Source of the DNA: Diaporthe sp. PMI_573
Taxonomy: Eukaryota > Ascomycota > Sordariomycetes > Diaporthales > Diaporthaceae
Length of the DNA stretch: 64,000 bases
Direction of reading: 5' to 3'
Assembly (NCBI GenBank): GCA_021399435.1
Contig: JAJTUP010000017.1
Location: forward strand, 310,001-374,000
A program made the translations under genes and the position numbers. The notes below the pieces were generated by a model. It saw only the letters and a list, made by a program, of their open reading frames with translations, had not been told where the DNA came from and searched no databases. This document shows, piece after piece, positions 54,201 through 64,000 of this stretch. Within the stretch, counting starts at the first letter, position 1. Every line of letters begins with the position of its first letter.

Positions 54201-57200
54201 GCAATGACAGTCCTTTCTGCCCATTGAGACGGAAGGAACTCTCCTGAGAGTCATTGTTAGCAAATTATTCCGACGTTTTGCGATTGAATAATTATGACAC
54301 TCGAGCGACGAAAAAGAAAATAAGGGGAAGATCACAAACCTCGCCCAAATGTCAGGCTTCTCTCCACCTCAACCTTCTCAAACATGTCCGGCTCGGCAAA
54401 CGAGAGACCAGGACTCTCAGCAAAAGCCTTGACCAGCTGAGCATAGCTCTTGAGCAACACTTCAGCGTCCTGTTTTGAGTACATATCCTCGCGCACGATA
54501 AGCATCAGCAGACAGTCGCCATCGCCCGCATCGTCAATGATATCCAGCGCCAAGTCATACGGGACCTTGGAAGCCTGGAACGACAGCATCTCGAGCTCGC
54601 AATTTCCGAAGGGCTGCTTCTTGCGCATGCCCTGTCGGTAGTCAAAGAAGGTCTGGAAGATCGGCGTGTGGCTCGCTGACCGAGGGACGCCGAGGCTATT
54701 GGGGTCTTTTGTCAGTACCTTCGCTTGGACTCTACTCAAGAAATGATGACATGACATTGAACTTACTCATTCAGCAGAACCTGGAATGGAACATCAGAAT
54801 GCGCCAACGCAGAATCAGCCTTGCCCTTCGTCTCCCCCAACACGTCCCCAAACACCTGCGCGGGGTCATTCGAGAACCGCAGCGGGAGCAGGTTGATATA
54901 CGGGCCCAGGCTCCCCATCGCGCCCTCATGCGACCGGTTGGCATCACCAATACCGACAGACACCTCCTCGGCGTCAGCCGCCCACCGCGCCAGCAGCGCC
55001 CGGAACGCAGCCAGGAAGAAGTGGAACGGTCGAACGCGGTGGGTCTTACAGGCGCGCCATATCGCCGCCTTAGTGCCCGCGTCGATGCGCAGGTCAGCCC
55101 GCTGGTTCTCGTATCGCTTCTGCACGGGACGGCTGACGGCCGAGGAGACGCCGAGGACGGGCAGCGGCGCCGGGCAGGTTGAGAACTCGGCCCGCCAGAA
55201 GCGCAGGCTGGCCTCCAGGTCGCCGTTACTGAAGGCGTCGAGCTGGCGCCGGGCGAAGGCTGGGTATTGGCAGATGGCGCTGGCTGGGGTGAGGGCGGAC
55301 GTGTCGTTGTCGTACAGGTGCTGCAGCTCCCTCGTGAGGACGACGGATGATAGCCCATCCAGGACTAGGGAGTGTGTGCCGTACACCACGAAGTTGACGG
55401 TCGGGGAGAGCTCCAGGAGGATTGCTCGGAAGCATTCTCCGCGCTCGAGGTCGTAGCAGTAGTTCTGCAGGTCCTCGGCCACCTCCGCAGCGTCGCCTTG
55501 ATCGGCGATGCGTCTGCGCTCCAGACGCAGCTGGCTCGGCTCGAAGACGCCTTGTCTTGGCTGTCCGTTCTCATCCGCCTTGAAACACGTGCGAAGAGAC
55601 TCGTGGCGTTGTCCGAGGCGCATTATCGCCTGCTCGAGATCGCCCACGCGCAGCGGGCCCGTCAGGCGGAAGGCCCCCGTGTGGTTCAGACCTGCTCGAT
55701 CTTCTAGGAAAGTCAGAACGAACCAAAAGACTTGCTGGCTGAACGCCAGGTCCATCCACTTTGTGACCATGGGAAGTGGACTGGAACATACGACGTCTTT
55801 GACCGTTGTCTCAGGTTCTTCCGGCTCTGAAAAAGGGGTCATGATGGGCGAGTCTCCGGACTCGGATGAGGCTGATGTGGATGCTTCTTTCGACGTAGCA
55901 TCGCTACTCTCCGCCGCCGTGTCACTAGATACCTTGACCTCGGGAATGTTCTTGTCCTCTTCAGCCTCGGGAGAAGCGTTCACAAGTGGAGTGAGATCGG
56001 AAGACAGGTTCTGCTGAGCGAGAGCAATCAGCTCGCCGATCGTGAGGCCCGAGAGGATCTTCATAACCGAGATGTTGACCTGGACGGTCTTCATCCACCA
56101 CGTTCTGATCTCAACAGCCAGAAGGGAATCAAGGCCCATCTCATCAAGCGAGGAGGTCATGAACTTGGTATCTTCGTCCATATCAGCAGCCCCAAGATGG
56201 AAAAGCGCGCAAATGACCTGCCTGAACGCATTCCTGAGCACATCGGTCACCTGGCCAGGTGTCTTGGCCTGCAGGAGCAGGGCCTTGACAGATGCCTTGG
56301 ACTCCGACGTCTTCGAGGAAGAGTCCGCAGCGCCACCAGTGTTATTCATGATGAAGTGCGTAGCGATCGGGTTAGAAAACCAGAAAGGCTTCTTCTCCGG
56401 GCTTGCAGGCACCCTCATCAGACCCGTGGCGATCTCCAGGGGCCCGTTCAGCCCTGGCCTCCCTGCGACGACAGCCTCGGCAAAGTGCTGGTGCAGATCA
56501 CGCTCCGAGACGAACTGGAGACCCGAGGCGCGCGAGAAGATTGCCTTGGATGCCTGGCTGTTCTGCGAGACGTAACCCACACCCAGGATGGGACCTATGT
56601 GCATGACTGATGCTGCGAGGCCACGGCGCCGCCTCTGCTCGGCGAGGGACGTCATGAACAGGTTGGCGGCTGAGTAGTTGGCCTGCCCTGCGTTGCCGAG
56701 GACGCCGACAAGCGATGAGAAGAACACGAAAAAGTCAAGATCCTTGTTGTCGCGGAACAGCTCGTCCAGCACGATGCTCCCCTGGACCTTGGGCTGCAGC
56801 ACCTTGTCCATCGCCTCGCGTGTCATGTTCCGGAAAGCCGTGTCTTCGAGGACCATGGCGCCTTGGGCGACTCCGCCGACCGGGGGCATGACGGCGCAGA
56901 TGTCATGGTACAGAGACTGTGTCTGCTTCAGATCCGTCAGGTTGTTGGCGAGTACCTTGACCACGGCTCCGCGGGCAGCCATGCGCTCCAGCCAGGAGGC
57001 GGAGACCTTAGGGTTGCGACTGGTGATGACTATGTACCTGGCCCCGTGGTCGATCATCCATTCCGCGAGGGATAAGCCGACATTACCGCTGAGACCGGCC
57101 AGCCAGTAGGTCTTAGAATCAACGAAGAGTGGCTGATCATCAATAGGGCGAACCTTGATAGGAACGGTGAGCGGCTGGTTCCACTCCACAACCGTGGCTC

Positions 57201-60200
57201 TTTCTGTCTTCCTGTCGAGCTCCCCTTCAGCAGAACTTGCTCCTGCGATGTGGCTGACGGGAATAGCGAGAACATCGACAGTGGACGTTGAAATATTATC
57301 ATCTTCAGCGTGCTTGACGGCGCTCGCCAGTCGTGCGTGTGTGTCAGCTCCAGCGGTTTGTGCATTAGCAGGTTTGATCCAAGCCGTCTTGTCGAACAGG
57401 TCCTCGACGGAAACGATCTTGCATCGTGATGAGAGATGAGCGACTATGCGAGCCGCAGTACCCACGTCTTCTCCCAAGTGCCCACCCTCACAGTTGAGGA
57501 ACACCGATGCATTCTTGGGTAGCATATTTCGGAGAACACGCGACGGACACTGAGCGTGGACTGGTACCCAGCCCAGGAGCTGGCACCTGCCACTACTCAT
57601 GGCCGATGTCAGGATGGTGACTCCGACACCTCGGCCCTTGGCTTCCCTCTGGAGTATCTTCGCAAATGCGGACTCTGGCTCGTACATAACAAGCTGCGTG
57701 CCCGGTGACATGCTGCCGATCATGTCTATAGCGAGCATATTCAACGCAACTAGACGAAGGAATTGTGCGCTCGAGTCCGCGTTCTCGAGAGAGATGGCCT
57801 TAGCTGCGCTGACTGGCACAGATGGCACTTCCTCCACAGGCTCAAGGGAAGAAGAGACATGACTCGAAAGTACGATTTGAGATGTGCTCGAGTTCTTGTC
57901 CTTTGCGAGACTGATATGAGCATATCCAAGACCCTCGACTCGAATAGAAAGAAGAAGCGAGTGCGTGACGTGTAGCGAGTTATCTACCGCGGTGCGCCTA
58001 TCAGACTGCCCAAGGTAATATTCATCTCGTCCCTCGTCCCTGATAAGAGTGACACAATCGCCATCGGCGAGAGCCATGTCGTTATGTATGGCGCGGCGAG
58101 ATGAGTTGTACCGATCATTCATGTTCTTGTTGGGCAAGGCTCGCGGGATGAGTATCTGGCCGTGCTCGTCGAGCACGATCTCGCGTTCGATGGTCGTGAG
58201 CATATCCCCGGAGGCTGCAAGAGTGCTATCTTCCTGCTGCCAGGCTACTCCGGCTTTGAAGCGGAGGAGCGCTTCCGCAATATTTCTGGCGCTTAGGTTC
58301 TTGGAATCCTCGAAATCCAAGAATTGGAAAGCAAGGGTGGGAACCTCGAGGAGCACGGTGCGCACCATGCCAACTGTCATATTCGTGACCGGGTTTGCAG
58401 CACGACGTCCCTGAGTGACCCAGAGAACAGAGCCGACGTTTTCCAGAATCTTCTTCGTAGCCTCAAAGTCACGCTCGGTCAGCTTTTCGAACAAAGGCTC
58501 ATCGAGATCCGAGAGACTCAAGATTGTGGTCGTGGACGACAGGTTCAGGCCGGCAACTTCAACAAGAGTTTGGACTGGGGTGATGCTTGCGAATGAAGCT
58601 TGCAGAACAGCCATCAACTGAGACACGCAAGTACTACTGGCAGGTGTTCTACCACCGACGAGAATCAGATCCGAAGAATGATCAAGTTTTAAATCATCGT
58701 GTGCTGCTGCGGTGACAGACGGAGCCAGCGGGTCGCGAAGGTATTTGACCCGCGCATCCACAGCCTGAGACACGAAGACTGTCGTGTGGCAGAACAGCGG
58801 ATCAACAACCGGCGTCATGCTATCGCAGCCAGAGAACCCGGTCTCACGAAGGAGCACGTCCCATTCCGACACCGTAGCATGAGGGCCCAGGACACGACCC
58901 TCATCGGCGCCCAACCACCACCCGGCGAACGCGCCAAAGACGAGGCCGGTGCGTGCCACGTCGTTGCTGAAGCCCTCCATGGCGACGAGGTAGCCGCCCG
59001 GCTTGAGCAGCTTCCTCGCGTTGGCTAAGGTCCGCCTGATGGACGGCGTCGCGTGCAGGACCATGGACGCGATGATCAGGTCGTACTGCTGCCCCGGCGG
59101 GAAGCCCTGGTCTGCCGGGTCCCTTCCGATGTCGAGAACTTTGTACGTCATGCGTGAGGACTGCTCCCTGAAGATCTCCTGTGCTGCGGGGAAGAACCCG
59201 GACGAGATGTCTGTGTAGGTATACGACGAGAAGCTGTCGCCGACGGCGTTCATGATGGCTTTCGTGGAGCCGCCGGTTCCGGCGCCGATCTCTAGGACGT
59301 TGAGATGCGGGTATCGATGGGTCATTTGCTTGATGAGCCGGGCGAGGTATATTGTGCACTCTTTCATTCCCAGGGCGTTGGGGTAGAGCTCGTTGAGGAG
59401 ATTGTCTTTCATGGCCACCTCAATAGCCGACTTGGTGCCCCTGACGATGTCCACCAGATTCTCTCCGATCTCCCTGACCATTTTGAAGTCAATGGACTCG
59501 AGGTATGGCTGCGAAGCGGCCAAGATGGACTCATGGGTGTCGTTGTTCCACTCCGCTTTCCAGAACGGTCGCTGGCCTCCAGCAATCAGAGACTCGATGT
59601 GCTTAACCATGCCGAACATGCCACTGAGAGGCGCATCAGGCTTCCGGCACGGATCTTCCTCGGATATGGAGCGCTGGAGGTTCTGTAGATAATAGAACGA
59701 GAGCCGCTCGAGGAAGTGCGCGAGCTCTTTCTGCTCGGTGGTGGGGTCCATATCCCAAGCAGCACCCGCGGCATCAGGTTCAGCTGAGTTCCATTCCACA
59801 ACAGAAAAGACTTGCTTATCGTCATGAGCCATGGCTTGTGAGAACGGAACACAGTCAAGCCCTTCGACTTGTATCATGGCATTGGTGAGCGCGGCACCAG
59901 GGAGCTCAACCTCGGGAGGAAACACGTCCATGTCGCCTTTGATGGTGTTGACCGTTGGGACCTGGAACGAATCCAACGGCAGAAGCTTGCCCTTGATCTT
60001 GTCGATCTCACAGAGGAGGGGGTTGACGATAACTCGATCGATGGTTCTCGGAACATGCATGGACCAAAGACTTCCATCATATGGCGCCGAGTGTGCAAGC
60101 AGGACGGACTGGAATACCGCGTCGAGCATGCCTGGGTGAACGAGAAGCTCCGAGTCTGGGTCTTCCATGTTCTCAACGTAGCCAGTCACCGTGCCGAGCT

Positions 60201-63200
60201 TTCTCTGCAGCCCGGTCAAGGCAGGGAAGGGACCAGAGTACTCGTACTCCATCTGGCGAAGCGAGTCGTAAAAGTCATCGGCGTTGAGGGGGAGGCAATT
60301 ATCAGGGCGTGGGCCGCGAGCAGGCAGCGCAGTGGCAGATGCGCTTCCGAGAGTGATCTTGACCAGACCGCGGGACAGCGTGCGCAGGTTCGTGTCACCC
60401 TGCCTATTCACAGAACCAAAATGCGCGCTTGAGAATTGCCACCTAGCCGTGATGGTGCCGTGGCTGCCCTCACCTGCGCCTTCGTTACGGGTGATCTCAG
60501 AGAGGCGGAATATGGTCTCGACCTTGGAGTCATCGCCGTCAAAGGTCAAGGCATTGACGATGTCGACGTCGTGGACCTCAATGAGCGCCGCCGACTCCGA
60601 GGACATCTTCAGAAGCTCACGACAGGCCTCGATCGCGAGGGCCACGTACCCGGCACCGGGGAAGATCATCTGGTTCTGCAGCTTGTGGCCGTTAATCCAG
60701 GGGAACTCCTTTGGAATCAGTATCTGGCGCCATCGTAGCTCTTGGTCGGGGTTGCAATCGGGTGCCAAGTGGCCGAGCAGCTCATGGTTCTTGCTCCTGG
60801 AGAAGTACGCCTTGGCATATCTGGAATCATGCCAGTAGTCCGTGTCGTGGTCCCAAGCATAGGTGGGAAGATCCTTGACCAGCTTCGAAGGCGCACCAGA
60901 CGAGATGAACTGATCGAGCTCTTGAAGATTCAGGGAGGAGCCGCGACCGAGATGGACCCAAGCCTGGCCAAGCCCGTCTGCCAGCGATGCAAGATCTGCA
61001 GCGCCTCTCTTCAAAAGCCCTGTGTAAGGAATTGTCTGGCCTGTGGCTTCCTTGATAGTCTGCAGAGCCGGGCCCTGGAGCGCTGGGTGCGGGCCAACCT
61101 CGATAGCCAGGTCGTACGCACCGCCGTGTGCTTCGCAAGCCTTCTTCAGAGCTTGCATGAATAAGACGGGGCTGGTAAGATTGTCGACCCAGTACTCTCC
61201 TTTGAGCATATCCAGCTGACCACCGGTCGAAATTTCTTGGCCCGAAACACTCGAAATCCAAGTGCACCGGCCATCTGGCTGAGCGACAGAAATGTTCAGA
61301 GCTTTGACCGAGTTGCGGTAGGCTTCGGCGCATGGGAGCATGTGATGCGAGTGGTAAGCCTTCTCCACCTTGAGCATTCGTGCGAACTTGCTCTCGTCGT
61401 CCAGAACCACCTTGATCTCTTGCAAAGCATCCTCATCACCGGAAAGAGTGACACTGGAGCTGGAGTTGTAGCAAGCAACCCTAGCACGGCCTTCGAACTC
61501 CTCGAGGATCTCGGCAGCGTCCTCGGCTGATGTTCCAGCTGCCAACATGGCACCAGGTTGGCCGTTGGTGGCACCAGCTAATCTTCCGTGGAAACCTCGA
61601 TAGTATGCGATGCATATTGCGTCGTCGGCGGAGATCAAACCGGCGGCATAAGCAGCCGCGATTTCTCCGGAAGAGTGGCCTACCACGGCCCCGAATTCGA
61701 CTCCGGCAGCGCGCAAAATGTTTACCAGCACAACTTGGACAGCCGTGCAGAGTGGCTGAGACAATTCAGCCTCAGCAACCCGTGAGGTAGGTCCGGAACG
61801 TTGGAGCTCTTCCTTCAGGGACCAGGCTGGGCGATCCTCTGCAGGTAGACAGGCGAGACGAGCCTCAAGTTTTGAGAACATGTCGCCTGCAGCGGCAGAT
61901 GTGGCAAGGAGTTCGGCGCCCATACGAGCCCACTGAGCACCTTGACCGGTGAACACGCCAAGTACGACGGGCTTCCGGTGGTCCAATTCACGATTTGCGC
62001 GGAGGCCAATTGGCTTCTCGGGTCCTTGATTTTGAAGCTTCTCCCTCAGCTTCCCAAGTAGTTCTGCGGCAGATGAAGCGGCGACCGCAGTTGCATACTG
62101 AAATCTGCTCCTGCGGGTGTGTAATGTGTAGGCGAGGCGACGGAGGCTCCTTGCACTGGAGAACGAGTCCAGGTTGGCCTCAAGGTAAGCCGCGAAGGAC
62201 TCTATGTACTTCTTCAGCGACTTCTCAGAGGCTGCAGAGAATACAAACGGGGTGAAGACAGGCACGTCTTCGGCTCCCTGGCCGGATGATGCGTCGCCGT
62301 CCGATGGCGTATAGCTCTCCAGGATAACACTATAAGCACGGGTTAGCAGTGACCAGGACTGGGAACTCGAGTCCTAATTATATAGGGATGCGTGATAGTA
62401 TGATACTTACTGTGCATTTGAGCCTCCGAATCCAAAGCTGTTTACACTGGCTCGTCGTGGCTGTCCAGCCTCTACAGCAGGCCACGACAATGCGGTCGTC
62501 GGAATACGTAACTGACCGGCAAAGGGTTTCAGTTTGGGGTTCAACTCCTTCAGAAGCAAGTTCGGCGACACAATCGAGTGGTGCAACGAGAGAGCAGCCT
62601 TCAAAATACCAGCGACGCCGGCGGTGCCCTCAGTGTGGCCACAGATGGTCTTGATGCTCCCCACAAGCATGGTGTTGCTGGTGTCGGCAGGATCACCGCC
62701 TCCAAAGAAGGCAGAATGGATGGCAGCAGCTTCTATCGGGTCTCCTGCCGGAGTTCCGGTTCCGTGCGCCTCAAAGAATTGAGGACGGTCTGCCGGGTTC
62801 TTGGGATCGAGACCGGCCCGATGGTATGTGTCGCGGATCAAAGCTTCTTGAGCTTTCGAGCTCGGCCTAAGAAAGGTGTCAATGGGTCAGGTTCATGAAC
62901 AGCCTCCTGACCAATATAGCTGTACTCACATAGTAAGTCCAGGAGTTTTTCCATCCTGGTTGGTGCCCGTCTCGCGGATGACACACAGGACATCGTCCCC
63001 GTCGGCGATGGCATCGCTAAGGCGTTTCATGACGATGGTAGCTACACCTTCACCACGAGCATATCCGTTCGCGTCGGCGGACCACATGCGCGACTGTCCA
63101 TCAGGTGACAGCATCTGAAGATTGCTTTCGCTGACATAGATATTTGTGTCAAGTAGCATGTTCGATCCAGCCGCGATGGCCACACGGGATTGGCCCGTCC

Positions 63201-63913
63201 GGAGGAGCTGAACAGCCTGGTGGACGGCTATTAGACTAGATGAGCATGCTGTATCGATTGTCATCGATGGGCCGTGCCAGTCAAAGAAATATGATAGCCG
63301 GTTAGACATGAGACCGCGGGAGGTGCCGGTGAGATGGTAGGTGCCAACGCTCTCAGGGTCTCGCATCACTTTGATATTCATAGTCAGTAACAACCCTTGC
63401 TTGAACCAGGAAAAAGGATGGTCACAACCGAATAAAACGAGGCAACGGTCAGAACTTACTAGCCTGCTCATATTCGCCCAGCATCAGACCTACATAGCAG
63501 CCCGTGTCCGAGCCCTGCAGACTCTCGATGGTCTGGCCCGCATTCTCAAGAGCCTCATACGTAGCTTCGAGCAGAATGCGGACCTGAGGGTCCATGACAT
63601 TTGCCTCGACCGGCTTAACGCCAAAAAATCCCGCGTCGAATTTGCGCTCCACTCCCTCGCCCGTGAGAAAATACGACTTCATGTCCTTGACATTGTGGTG
63701 ACCATGGTAGGAGTTGCTCTTGTGGTAAGAGCCCGACGGGTTAAGCAGGCCGTGCCTGGATGTCGGTACTGGGACTGAAAGGTCTGGAGGCGAGTTCAAG
63801 AGCTCCCAGAGCTTGGATGGGGAGTTTGCTTCGCCGGGAAAACGGCACCCACTGCCAATGATGGCGATGGCTTCTCCCGCGCTGCTACACGCAGAAATAG
63901 GGACCGAAGGCAT
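51203..63913 (-). CDS. hybrid PKS-NRPS, KS-AT-DH-MT-KR-ACP-C-A-T-R (6 exons, 4102 aa)
   Basis: An iterative highly reducing polyketide synthase fused to one NRPS module, predicted to join a methylated polyketide to an amino acid. Exons: 63913-63460, 63368-62930, 62866-62411, 62329-54767, 54695-54340, 54243-51203; all junctions keep frame. Active sites seen: KS Cys193 (DTACSSS), His332, His375; AT Ser669 (GHSSGE); DH His998 and Asp1186; C-methyltransferase [10 protein letters not shown] at 1462-1471; KR GLSGNVG at 2195-2201 with Tyr2335; ACP Ser2518 (GLDSLLA); A-domain [13 protein letters not shown] at 3256-3268 and Lys3625; T-domain Ser3696 (VGGTS); reductase LTGATGLLG at 3776-3784 with Tyr3930/Lys3934. 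No enoylreductase is visible, so a partner ER is expected. The C-domain motif reads HSLVLDG (2769-2775), with Ser at the usual catalytic second His. Length matches fungal PKS-NRPSs such as those for cytochalasans and fusarins. Product unknown. Confidence 0.95.
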
Positions 63914-64000
63914 TTTCTTGAGAGGTATTGAATTATTATGTTGTTCACGATGATATACGACAATGGGTGAAGCATTCGGGTGAGAACAAAAGAGTGTGGC
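63914..64000 (-). promoter_or_regulatory. start of the synthase upstream region
   Basis: Only 87 nt of 5' flank of the PKS-NRPS gene are in the window. No binding site can be argued from this much. Confidence 0.4.

Noticed and set aside
1..64000. CRISPR arrays, bacterial operons, rRNA genes
   Set aside because: No regularly spaced direct repeats with unique spacers, no Shine-Dalgarno-type gene strings and no rRNA-like sequence were seen. The genome is eukaryotic.

Overview
The window looks like genomic DNA of a filamentous ascomycete (Pezizomycotina, probably a Sordariomycete). Genes carry short introns of about 45-240 nt with GTRAGT-type donors and YAG acceptors. Intergenic regions are long, with pyrimidine-rich leaders and microsatellites. 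The gene set combines fungal housekeeping genes (Ras2-type GTPase, Sam35/metaxin, RanBPM/Gid1, INO80 subunit Ies4, indoleamine 2,3-dioxygenase) with secondary-metabolism genes. All assignments come from reading motifs and splice sites by eye; no search was run.

Layout: 1.2-2.2 kb holds a Ras2-type GTPase (minus). A stretch of about 8 kb upstream of it (2.2-10.2 kb) has no recognisable gene and is rich in simple repeats. A HAD-family haloacid dehalogenase follows at 10.2-11.2 kb. From 12.2 to 26.5 kb lies an accessory region of enzyme genes: epoxide hydrolase, FAD-dependent oxidoreductase, SnoaL-like protein, rhodopsin-fold membrane protein, TPMT-type methyltransferase and an RhlG-like short-chain dehydrogenase. 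It also contains two decayed genes (patatin-like phospholipase and alpha/beta hydrolase). A 4.9 kb part of it (13.9-18.8 kb) is bounded by an inverted pair of roughly 155-bp repeats, which suggests an inserted or rearranged island.

From 28 to 48.4 kb the genes are mostly housekeeping and widely spaced: a small protein, Sam35, Gid1/RanBPM, Ies4 and indoleamine 2,3-dioxygenase. A two-helix membrane protein follows at 50.2-50.7 kb. The right end (51.2-63.9 kb, minus) is one giant hybrid polyketide synthase-nonribosomal peptide synthetase. I reconstruct six exons and 4102 residues, ordered KS-AT-DH-MT-KR-ACP-C-A-T-R. Its reductase domain has an intact Tyr/Lys pair, it has no recognisable enoylreductase, and the second (catalytic) His of its condensation-domain HHxxxDG motif reads as Ser. 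The rest of its cluster (trans-ER, P450s, regulator, transporter) is not in the window and would have to lie to the right.

How the genes work together: the synthase should make a methylated, reduced polyketide chain fused to an amino acid and released reductively. The 12-26 kb enzymes could form a separate small catabolic or detoxification set, but this is inference from proximity only.
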